From Lachnospiraceae bacterium (lineage in GTDB: Bacteria > Bacillota > Clostridia > Lachnospirales > Lachnospiraceae), in assembly GCA_016290615.1 (NCBI GenBank), contig JAEEUS010000014.1, positions 1 through 48,014 of the forward strand: DNA of 48,014 nt. The letters are read 5' to 3'. Of the stretch, positions 40,994 through 48,014 are shown in pieces; within the stretch, counting starts at the first letter, position 1, and each line of letters starts with the position of its first letter. The translations under genes were made by a program, and so were the position numbers. A model generated the notes under the pieces. The model worked only from the letters and a program-made list of their open reading frames with translations. It ran no database searches and was not told where the DNA came from.

Positions 40994-42895
40994 TCATTGT
41001 TGCTGTTCAAGATATGAACGTCTTTTGTTCTCATACATATATTTGTCTGCTGTTTCAACATACTGTTCAAGAGTCAAATCGCCTGACGGATCCGTAATCA
41101 GGTGTCCGCAGCTAGCAGACAGCTTGTAGGGCAGTCTGAGCTCTTCACCGCGCTTTTCTATGGTGCTTATAAGTCTCTCGCACAGATAGTCTACATTCGG
41201 CTCTTCTTTCAGGGCACCGAAAATCAAAAACTCATCTCCGCCGTATCTGATCGCCACCCATTCCTTGGGGATGCACTCGTTAATGACAGTGCCTATGGTC
41301 CTTATTGCCATGTCTCCCTGTAAGTGTCCGAATGTATCATTGATATACTTTAATCTGTTGATATCAACAAATATGACAGCATCCTTTTCACTTCTCAAAA
41401 GATCATTCTCATAGCGCTTTTTTATCACGCTGTCATAGCCGTAGCGGTTATATAGCCCGGTGAGCGAATCCTTGACTGAAAGCTCTCTTAACCTTGTATT
41501 TACCTGATCAAGACGCATGATCTTTCTGTACTTTTCAAATGACTCTCCAAGCCTTGACATATATGCATAAAGGGATCTGTCCTCGACATGATCCATGACA
41601 TCCTTCATGATCACATATCCGAATATGTTGTTCCTGCTGTGGAGAGAACTTATGACATATACATGTGATCCCTTTGAATTTTTGTAATGCGGTATCAGCT
41701 TTTGAACTTCAAAGTCATCTATTCCGTAAGCCTTATTCTTTGATAGCGCAACGACAACCTTCATAGATTTGCCGTATCCCATCTCCTTTAGGTCCGTATC
41801 GTCTGAATAGATGTTCTGAGCATATGCATGCTTTAAAACGATGGCAAAGCCGTCTCTTTCATACTCGTGATTTGATCTGAAGTATTCCTGCAGTACACTA
41901 GGAAGCTCCTCATAGCTCTTTGATCTGAACAGCGCATTCTCTATATCGATGCTTGTCCTTTCAAAGATAATGTTGTTTTCCGCTGTAAGGAAGTTTTCCT
42001 GTGCCAGTTTCTTTCTGGCTGACACGGCAGCCCCATCATGAGCGCATCCGCAGCTTTCTCCGATTATCAGTTTCGATATACTGTTTTTAGTAACGCACTC
42101 ACCGCTCTCTGCCATCTCATAGATCGCCTCAGCGCTCCCGTATCCCATCTCCTCATACGGCTGGGACATGGTCGTTATAGACGGCGAATATGCTCTTGTG
42201 AGATACATGTTATCATATCCCGTGACTTTTATATCTTTCGGAATTGAATAACCCATATCCTCGAGCGTCGCGCATACAGCCATAGCTCCGACATCATTTG
42301 CACAGATGATCGCATCGGGAAGTCCTCTTTTATCACTCCCTATCTTTTTGGCTGCTTTTACGACAGCTTCATATTCCCAGTTGCAGTAGAAAACATCCTT
42401 GTCCTCAAGGCTTACCCCGTATTTTTCAAATACATCCCTGCAACCGTTAAGTCTCTCGTTTGATTCCGCATTGTCCCTATGACCTGCGATGAATGCTGCG
42501 CGCTTTATTTCATGCTCCTTAGCCAGATGCTCGCATATGATGCGCATGGACTCATAGTTATTGCACGAAACATAGCTGAGACCTTCCATGGGTGTTCCCA
42601 CGCTGACGGCTCTTATTCTGTTTTTGACAAACTCGCTCCTTAATCTCTCTGCTTCTTTAGGCGAGCTTAAAGAGTCAGGTATGAATATCACTCCGTCATA
42701 GTCATCATAATCGGGCAGTCTGTGGATATTAAACTCCCCATCGTTATATTCAACACTCTCACGAAATGTCGAATACGTGAGAAAAAGGAAGACATCGATA
42801 CCTCTTTGTCCGGTATAGGCTGTGATACCCTTCATGATATCGGTCAGCCCTCTGTTATACCAGCCGTTTGCTATAACCGCGATCTTTTTCTTCAT
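40994..42895 (-). CDS. Diguanylate cyclase with a LacI-type periplasmic-binding-fold input domain
   Basis: 633 residues. Residues 1-285 are a type I periplasmic-binding-protein fold of the LacI/PurR sort (MKKKIAVIANGW, DAIICANDVGAMAVCATLEDMG, KVTGYDN, IIGESCGC), but without the DNA-binding HTH or a signal peptide, so it senses a sugar or nucleoside in the cytoplasm. A helical linker (about 290-460) leads to GGDEF (about 465-630), with SLTGLYNRYGY, FVDINRLKYINDTFGH and the canonical RYGGDEF. No RxxD inhibitory site is visible. It should make c-di-GMP under ligand control. GGGGG precedes the ATG. It is last in the sugar-sensing operon. Confidence 0.93.
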   Translation of the reverse strand: MKKKIAVIANGWYNRGLTDIMKGITAYTGQRGIDVFLFLTYSTFRESVEYNDGEFNIHRLPDYDDYDGVIFIPDSLSSPKEAERLRSEFVKNRIRAVSVGTPMEGLSYVSCNNYESMRIICEHLAKEHEIKRAAFIAGHRDNAESNERLNGCRDVFEKYGVSLEDKDVFYCNWEYEAVVKAAKKIGSDKRGLPDAIICANDVGAMAVCATLEDMGYSIPKDIKVTGYDNMYLTRAYSPSITTMSQPYEEMGYGSAEAIYEMAESGECVTKNSISKLIIGESCGCAHDGAAVSARKKLAQENFLTAENNIIFERTSIDIENALFRSKSYEELPSVLQEYFRSNHEYERDGFAIVLKHAYAQNIYSDDTDLKEMGYGKSMKVVVALSKNKAYGIDDFEVQKLIPHYKNSKGSHVYVISSLHSRNNIFGYVIMKDVMDHVEDRSLYAYMSRLGESFEKYRKIMRLDQVNTRLRELSVKDSLTGLYNRYGYDSVIKKRYENDLLRSEKDAVIFVDINRLKYINDTFGHLQGDMAIRTIGTVINECIPKEWVAIRYGGDEFLIFGALKEEPNVDYLCERLISTIEKRGEELRLPYKLSASCGHLITDPSGDLTLEQYVETADKYMYENKRRSYLEQQQ

Positions 42896-42919
42896 GTCGC
42901 ACCCCCTGCGATCAATCCG

Positions 42920-43348
42920 CTAATCCTCTAGTTTCAGATAAACATCTATATCCTCTGAAAGGCTTGCATACTCCCCCATCTGACTTTTAGCCTGTTCCAT
43001 TGCTTTTTTATACTGTGCTGCCTTCTCGTTGCCTGCCTGTGAATAGCCCTTGTACAATAAACCGTTCTCATAATAATCACATATGGCATAGGGCACCACA
43101 TAGTTCTTGTTGCTCTCAACAGTGACACCCAATGCTTCATTTATCTTTTTGTACTCGAGCATCCTCTGATATCCCGAAAAATCCATCTTTCTTAAAAGAT
43201 CCTCGGGAGAGCTGACCTCATAATAGCTCGTCATTGCAGGAGTCGTTGCTACTATAAGTCCTCCGATATTTGAAACAAGTATTATTACCATGATCGTGAT
43301 GGCGATGTAATACAGAACACCGGATCTTTTTTTATCATTCTTTTTCAT
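42920..43348 (-). CDS. Small membrane-anchored protein of unknown function
   Basis: About 142 residues. One membrane helix (about 10-33) then an extracellular or cytoplasmic helical domain with EYKKINEALGVTVESNKNYVVPYAIC and two helical repeats rich in Lys and Gln. The start could be the ATG at 43360, which touches GGAGG, or the one at 43348, 12 bases from it; the latter is preferred. It overlaps the upstream zinc-ribbon gene. No family recognised. Confidence 0.65.
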   Translation of the reverse strand: MKKNDKKRSGVLYYIAITIMVIILVSNIGGLIVATTPAMTSYYEVSSPEDLLRKMDFSGYQRMLEYKKINEALGVTVESNKNYVVPYAICDYYENGLLYKGYSQAGNEKAAQYKKAMEQAKSQMGEYASLSEDIDVYLKLED

Positions 43349-44081
43349 TGTTGTATCCATCCTCCATCAGCAGTTTTCTTCTTGCTTCGCTCAGTTCCCA
43401 GAAATGCTCCATATCCTCATCACTTATATGAAAATATCCCTGAACAAGAACATCCACATGATCTGAAAGATCATTTATGTAGTTTACGGTCTTCTCATTA
43501 TAGTAATGATCCTTATCCCATTCGGAAGACGGGTCCTTGTCTTTATGGATCCTCTCCACTATATCAGCAAGGCGGTTTATTGCCTCGCTTTCGTCCATAT
43601 ATGAATTCTCATTGAACAGATACTCGGTGTACTCAATAAAGCTCCAGTATGAACTGGATACCTCGATTATCTTGCGATAATCATCCATATGCTCGGAATA
43701 AGACAGCTTTTTTGCGCTGCTGTACATGTAAACAGCGACATAATCCCTTTCTTCAATGAGCTTATCAAGCGTTGCCACATATTCAGCTTTGTTCTTCGCA
43801 ACCAGCTTTTCTTCGCGATACCTCTTTATCTGGTAATCGTTGCCAAGAAGGATAATAGTTATCGCGATTAGAGCGATCAGTACCGCAGCTATCGTGATCC
43901 TGGCAGTCATCTTATTAAATCGCCTGCTGTTTTCCATGACCTCATTTCTTGTAGAGTCATAGCGGGTCTTAAATTTCTTCATATCTCCCGTATGCTTTTT
44001 GGCAAAGCTGTTAACTTTACCGCAGGCAGGGCATATCTCATCCTCTATCCCGAGATTGTTTCCGCAAAATTCGCATTTCAT
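43335..44081 (-). CDS. Zinc-ribbon membrane protein (first paralogue-like)
   Basis: 248 residues. An N-terminal zinc ribbon, CEFCGNNLGIEDEICPACG, is followed by a basic linker, one membrane helix (about 57-75) and a helical domain of about 170 residues rich in acidic and aromatic residues (EYLFNENSYMDESEAINRL). It has the same layout as the next gene: ribbon, helix, helical tail. Function unknown; such proteins usually sit in the membrane with the ribbon inside. It lies between two related small genes and overlaps the one downstream. Confidence 0.75.
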   Translation of the reverse strand: MKCEFCGNNLGIEDEICPACGKVNSFAKKHTGDMKKFKTRYDSTRNEVMENSRRFNKMTARITIAAVLIALIAITIILLGNDYQIKRYREEKLVAKNKAEYVATLDKLIEERDYVAVYMYSSAKKLSYSEHMDDYRKIIEVSSSYWSFIEYTEYLFNENSYMDESEAINRLADIVERIHKDKDPSSEWDKDHYYNEKTVNYINDLSDHVDVLVQGYFHISDEDMEHFWELSEARRKLLMEDGYNNEKE

Positions 44082-44096
44082 CTTAAAGACATTCTC

Positions 44097-44891
44097 CTAT
44101 CTGTATTCTTTCAGATGCTTTTTGGCATAAGCATCACAAGCATCGAGGCTTAAGTTTCCGTATTCATCGCATACTTCTTTTTTTACTTCCTCATATCTGT
44201 CCGGAGTGATCATAAGCCTGTTTGCTGCAATATCTTTCATTTCTGTAATATACGGACTGAGGCGTTCAGATTCATCATCATCAAGTCCGCGCTTTCCTTC
44301 TCCTATCTCATAGATATAGGACAGACACTCGTATGTCACAAGGCCGCCTCTGTTTTCATCCCATCCCTGTTTGTCGATCGTCTCACATATATCCGTCGCA
44401 TAGTAATATGTGCAGTACGCCTCGAAAAAATCATAGTGCTGCCAGTCATAGATTCTGTGATCTTCAACTGTCCTCACATAATCTATGGTCTCATAAAGGC
44501 CTTCATAATCCTTATCTTCATACAGCTTGTCGAATTTGGGATAGTTTTCCTTCTTCCAGGTCACTTCGGCAAGGATATCCTCGCCGGAATGCAGATCGGC
44601 ATCGGCTTTTTTTGCTTTGGATCTCAAATATACTGTCAGAATAATGGCAATGATACATATCATTACCATTACGACAATCGCTATCACTTTAACGATCCTG
44701 CCAAGACCTTTTGCATAATCCTCTCTGGCTTCATCATCGACAACATCGAGCTTGCTTCTTACCTCTTCAAGCTCATCCATGTATTTCTTTTCCGCGCCTT
44801 CAACGTTTATATATCCGCAGTACGGACAGCTTGTGGCGAGCGCTTCTATTTTGGCTCCGCAGTTTGGACATTTATGGAATTTTTCAGCCAT
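44097..44891 (-). CDS. Zinc-ribbon membrane protein (second paralogue-like)
   Basis: 264 residues. The ribbon is CPNCGAKIEALATSCPYCG, then a coiled segment (about 33-60), one membrane helix (about 68-90) and a helical outer domain with YEGLYETIDYVRTVEDHRI, tetratricopeptide-like in spacing. AGGAG precedes the ATG. It resembles the neighbour at 43335 in plan but not closely in sequence. Role unknown; location right after the sugar-binding lipoprotein gene suggests work at the same membrane. Confidence 0.75.
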   Translation of the reverse strand: MAEKFHKCPNCGAKIEALATSCPYCGYINVEGAEKKYMDELEEVRSKLDVVDDEAREDYAKGLGRIVKVIAIVVMVMICIIAIILTVYLRSKAKKADADLHSGEDILAEVTWKKENYPKFDKLYEDKDYEGLYETIDYVRTVEDHRIYDWQHYDFFEAYCTYYYATDICETIDKQGWDENRGGLVTYECLSYIYEIGEGKRGLDDDESERLSPYITEMKDIAANRLMITPDRYEEVKKEVCDEYGNLSLDACDAYAKKHLKEYR

Positions 44892-44912
44892 CTGTCTTTT
44901 TCTCCTGATCTG

Positions 44913-45965
44913 TTATTTTGGCATCTTTCCCGGAACGTTTAAATATACATCTTCCTTCATATGGAAACCGCTGCCGATAATGACCTCGTTCATGTTCTGT
45001 TCTGTTACAGCGATCGGATCGAGCTTAACACACGGAACATCATACTTTTCGTCATTTATGGTAGTTACGTCCTCACCGGTTATCGGTTCATTCTTGACCA
45101 GTGATATGGTACACTCCGCAGCTCTTGTCGCAAGCTTTTCAACCGGCTTGTAAACCGTCATGACCTGCGTGCCCTCTACTATTCTCTGGCACGCTTCAAG
45201 ATCGGCATCCTGACCTACTACCATTATCCTGTCTGCCATCCTGTTTTCAGAGAGTGCATGTACCACTCTTGTAGCAAGGTTGTCGTTTCCGCACATAATG
45301 GCATTGACACTCTCGATAAGATCAAGATTGTTATATACATATTCACCAGCAAGCTCCGCTCTCCAACCGTCGCAGTGCATGGTATCCACTATCTCGATCT
45401 GATTGTCGGCCATTACCTTTCCGAATCCTTCTTCGATCTGATTTACATTGTCATCTGTAAGAGGTCCTTCTAGCATTATGACCCTGCCCTGGGCCAGACC
45501 GTTTTCAACCAGAGTATTGCCCATCATGGTACCTACTTCATAGTTGTCAAACGATATGTAAAGATCTACATCGGCTTCATGTATCAGTCTGTCATAGGCA
45601 ACAACCTTGATGCCTGCATCTTTCGCCTTTTTGACCGTATCGGCAAGTCCGTCGGAATCTATACAGATAATGACTATGGCATCCATTCCCTTGTCTATAA
45701 AGTACTCTATCTGCTTTTTCTGCTCCTCAAGATCGCCGTTGGCATTCTGCACATTTACCTCTGCCCCCATATCCTTTGCAACAGAAACAAATACATCTCG
45801 ATCCTTCTGCCATCTCTCAATGACAAACGAGTCAAAGCTCATTCCGATCTGTATCTTATCAACTTTATCATCAATGTTCTCGCCCTCTCCGGCCTCCTGG
45901 GTCTGACATGAGCATAGCATCAGTATCATAGCAAGAATGAGAACAGTTAATCTTTTAGTTTTCAA
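44913..45965 (-). CDS. Sugar-binding lipoprotein (ABC-type periplasmic-binding fold, XylF/RbsB-like)
   Basis: 350 residues with a TTG start (AAGGAAAG upstream). A signal peptide with lipobox LCSC (Cys20) precedes the type I binding fold (IGMSFDSFVIERWQKDRD, EYFIDKGMDAIVIICIDSDGL, VVAYDRLI, CDGWRAELAG, CGNDNLATRVVHAL). This resembles D-xylose/pentose or ribose-binding proteins. No permease or ATPase gene is nearby, so it is likely a sensor partner of the kinase encoded just upstream and not a transport protein. The start overlaps the response regulator's end by 11 bases. Confidence 0.92.
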   Translation of the reverse strand: MKTKRLTVLILAMILMLCSCQTQEAGEGENIDDKVDKIQIGMSFDSFVIERWQKDRDVFVSVAKDMGAEVNVQNANGDLEEQKKQIEYFIDKGMDAIVIICIDSDGLADTVKKAKDAGIKVVAYDRLIHEADVDLYISFDNYEVGTMMGNTLVENGLAQGRVIMLEGPLTDDNVNQIEEGFGKVMADNQIEIVDTMHCDGWRAELAGEYVYNNLDLIESVNAIMCGNDNLATRVVHALSENRMADRIMVVGQDADLEACQRIVEGTQVMTVYKPVEKLATRAAECTISLVKNEPITGEDVTTINDEKYDVPCVKLDPIAVTEQNMNEVIIGSGFHMKEDVYLNVPGKMPK

Positions 45966-47559
45966 TGGTCTTTCCTTCCTTGTATTCCGTAGGCGTCACA
46001 CCAACGTTTTTCTTAAAGCTTCTGCTGAAGTAGTTCGGATCAGAATAACCGCACATAGAACAGATCTCCTTCATGGAATAATCGGTTCTGCTGAGCAGTT
46101 CCTTTGCCTTGTCTATCCTTATGTTTGTAAGATATTCAATGAAGTTTACTCCTGTCTCTTCCTTAAAGATCTTACTGAAATAATAGGGACTGATATTTAC
46201 AGTTCTCGAAACATCATCAAGAGAGATATCCTTTGCAAAGTTTTCCCTTATATGGCTCTTTGCCTGTTCTATGATGCTGTTAGATCTCTCCTCTTTTTTA
46301 CTTAAGATGTTCTTGCAGGCCTCGCTTATCTTGCTTAAGAACCAGCTCTTCATCTGATCAAAGTCACTCATCTCAATGATCTGTGGAAGATACTCGTCTC
46401 TTGCATTAAACCTGTATGTCTGACCTCCGCTCTGGTATGCGAGCGTTTCGGCCCTTAGGACAAATTCAAGTATCTTAAGCTTAACGGCCATCACACTTGA
46501 TGACTGGGTCTCTCTCATCCATTCAAAATAGCTGTCGGAAGCTTCAAGTGCCTTATCTGTGTCACCTCTCTCTATCCGATCGAACATGCTCTTTTCAAGA
46601 TCGATAGGGTAGTTATCCTCATATTCACATCCGATGGGAAGATCATCCACATGTGCGACGGAACCCGTAGTGGCAACCAAAGCCTTCAGGGCCTCCTGAT
46701 ATGATTCCGAAAGATCCTTTATCGGCTTGATCGCACCTATGCCTATACGGAAGCTTATTTCAGTACCCTTTCGCAGTTCTCTTACAAGTTCTCTTGCTCT
46801 GTTTATGAGCTCTATTCTTTCGTTATAATCCTCAAAGTGCTCATCGCAGGGAACAAATACCGCGATCTTGTTTGACATGATGGAGCCTACGACACACTTA
46901 AAGTACTCTTTCAGGCTGTTTCTTATCTCGGAATAGTTTCCGGATATCCTGATACTGGAGCCGATGGCATTTGTCATGTGGTTGCCCCTCTGCTCATCAC
47001 CGCATACTATAGCCATCATGTATCCGTACTGGGCATCAAGTTCAAGTATCGACATATAGCTTTCTATGTCTTCCTTGAAGTGTTCCTTAAGGAGTATGTT
47101 ATAGACAAGTCCGCTCTCGATTATAGGCTCGATCGTCTCGAGCTTTTCCTTAATGAGCAGTTCATTGCTGCGCTTTTCCCTATCGATATCGATCTGCTTC
47201 ATAGCCCTTGAAAGAGCATCAACTATCTTGGTTCTCTCCATGGGCTTGGTTATATATTCCATTACACCGAGCTTTATCGCTTCCTTGGCATAATCAAACT
47301 TGTCATATGCGCTCATAACGATAAAGATGGTGTTCTTGGAAAACGAGCGGATCTCTTTCATCGCCTCGATACCGTTTATACCGGGCATCTGAATATCCAT
47401 GATCGCGATATCCGGTCTGAAGCTCTCCGCAAGCTCAATGACACTTCTTCCGGTCTTTGCGAATTCGACCATGCACTGGTCTCCGAACTCCTTTTCAATT
47501 ATGAACTTCACCGAATCGATCACTATACCTTCATCGTCAGCCAGCATTATCTTGTACAT
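45955..47559 (-). CDS. YesN-type response regulator, receiver plus AraC HTH
   Basis: 534 residues. Receiver domain about 3-120 with acidic DD (8-9), phospho-Asp55 in IMDIQMPG and Lys104 in YITKP. A long middle region of about 300 residues, then AraC-type double HTH (about 425-530: ISLDDVSRTVNISPYYFSKIFKEETG, IRIDKAKELL). YesN-like regulators pair with YesM-like kinases and control carbohydrate genes. It is likely to drive the operon downstream or distant sugar genes. GGGAG precedes the ATG. Confidence 0.94.
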   Translation of the reverse strand: MYKIMLADDEGIVIDSVKFIIEKEFGDQCMVEFAKTGRSVIELAESFRPDIAIMDIQMPGINGIEAMKEIRSFSKNTIFIVMSAYDKFDYAKEAIKLGVMEYITKPMERTKIVDALSRAMKQIDIDREKRSNELLIKEKLETIEPIIESGLVYNILLKEHFKEDIESYMSILELDAQYGYMMAIVCGDEQRGNHMTNAIGSSIRISGNYSEIRNSLKEYFKCVVGSIMSNKIAVFVPCDEHFEDYNERIELINRARELVRELRKGTEISFRIGIGAIKPIKDLSESYQEALKALVATTGSVAHVDDLPIGCEYEDNYPIDLEKSMFDRIERGDTDKALEASDSYFEWMRETQSSSVMAVKLKILEFVLRAETLAYQSGGQTYRFNARDEYLPQIIEMSDFDQMKSWFLSKISEACKNILSKKEERSNSIIEQAKSHIRENFAKDISLDDVSRTVNISPYYFSKIFKEETGVNFIEYLTNIRIDKAKELLSRTDYSMKEICSMCGYSDPNYFSRSFKKNVGVTPTEYKEGKTIEN

Positions 47560-47574
47560 ATACTATCTCCCAAT

Positions 47575-48014
47575 CTATTCATCCATGGGAAGGAAGATTA
47601 TTATCTCGGTTCCCTCATTCTCACCTTCGCTGATGATCTTTACAGACTCATCATCTCCGGTAAATATCCTTGTCCTTGCGATAACGTTATCCATTCCTAT
47701 TCCGTTTGAATCGCCTTTCTTTCTGTCAACGCTAAGTGTGCCGTTCATGATGCTCTCGATAGTCTCCTGACTCATGCCCTTTCCATTATCCTTTATGGAA
47801 ATGCACACTTCGTTGTCCTGTCTGAACACCTTAAGACAGATTACTCCCTTATCGCCCATCTCCCTTATGCCGTGATTTACACAGTTCTCAACTATGGGCT
47901 GCAGAATCATGGAAGGCATCATCGTATTAAGCAGTTTCTCATCAACCTGCTTCTCGTAATGGATATCTCCCGAAAAACGAACGTTTAATATCCTAATATA
48001 GTTGTCTACCAGAT
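47575..48014 (-). CDS. YesM/LytS-type sensor histidine kinase, C-terminal part (runs off the window)
   Basis: About 146 C-terminal residues. The frame continues through the window end. RFSGDIHYEKQVDEKLLNT is followed by the N-box of this class, LQPIVENCVNHGI, then IKDNGKGMS (G1) and SNGIGMDNVIARTRI (G2). The upstream part with the phosphorylated His, HAMP and sensor lies outside. It pairs with the response regulator 15 bases downstream. Confidence 0.93.
   Translation of the reverse strand, partial: LVDNYIRILNVRFSGDIHYEKQVDEKLLNTMMPSMILQPIVENCVNHGIREMGDKGVICLKVFRQDNEVCISIKDNGKGMSQETIESIMNGTLSVDRKKGDSNGIGMDNVIARTRIFTGDDESVKIISEGENEGTEIIIFLPMDE

Noticed and set aside
44436-44942. Plus-strand open frame of 168 codons opposite the zinc-ribbon gene
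   Set aside because: Antisense of a gene with a good ribosome site and ribbon motif; its hydrophobic look comes from the mirrored membrane helix and acidic codons.
45160-45960. Sugar-binding lipoprotein as part of an ABC importer
   Set aside because: No permease or ATPase gene lies in the adjacent 7 kb; the neighbours are a two-component system and signalling proteins.
1-48014. CRISPR arrays, insertion sequences, phage genes, or rRNA operons
   Set aside because: No regularly spaced repeats with unique spacers, no transposase or integrase motifs, and no rRNA sequence were found on either strand; only one tRNA is seen.

Overview
This window looks like chromosome of a low-to-mid GC anaerobic Firmicute of the Lachnospiraceae (Butyrivibrio, Pseudobutyrivibrio or Roseburia type). 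That is inferred from strong AGGAGG ribosome sites, many c-di-GMP proteins, a SufBC-only iron-sulfur pair, YesM/YesN-type two-component genes and the CxxCG surface repeats often seen in this family. I see no plasmid, phage, IS or CRISPR signature. All but two of about 48 genes lie on the minus strand, so the window is best read from its right end to its left end.

Right end (48014 to 40994): an operon of a YesM-like histidine kinase (partial), a YesN-like response regulator, a sugar-binding lipoprotein, two zinc-ribbon membrane proteins, a small membrane protein, and a diguanylate cyclase whose input domain is a LacI-type sugar-binding fold. It has no ABC permease, so it looks like sensing rather than uptake. 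Next (40924 to 36426): a small membrane protein, a tandem class II aldolase-like protein, a rhomboid protease, the SufC/SufB-like pair and a HAD hydrolase.

Middle (36424 to 24228): a plus-strand PaaK-like protein, a nucleotidyltransferase and GalE (sugar nucleotides), a small alarmone synthetase, an 11-residue-repeat helical membrane protein paired with a LysM-G5-M23 peptidoglycan hydrolase, MurA, an XPD/DinG-type helicase with a Cas4-like nuclease domain, and an MFS transporter. A sigma-A promoter, an 18-codon leader peptide and a hairpin that hides the transporter's ribosome site precede the MFS gene. This looks like drug-inducible attenuation. A tRNA-Gly(CCC) with its own promoter and terminator follows.

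Signalling and accessory stretch (24043 to 8665): a GGDEF protein, a CYTH protein, a hybrid histidine kinase and GNAT enzymes, ending at a clear terminator near 18450. Beyond it lies a run of small-molecule-modifying genes: a serine hydrolase, two APH-type kinases, GNATs, a VOC protein, a deaminase, two GyrI-type regulators, and a GNAT fused to a CHAP-like peptidase. Two gene stubs, the tail of a GNAT gene and the head of a tyrosine phosphatase gene, show that this stretch has been rearranged.

Left end (8449 to 1): a low-molecular-weight tyrosine phosphatase, an unknown plus-strand gene, a PlsC-like acyltransferase, a sirtuin, then an apparent operon of CHASE2-adenylyl cyclase, a TIM-barrel protein, a GAF-HD-GYP phosphodiesterase and a FecR-domain surface protein, joining cAMP and c-di-GMP signalling. 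The window ends in the start of rpsF.
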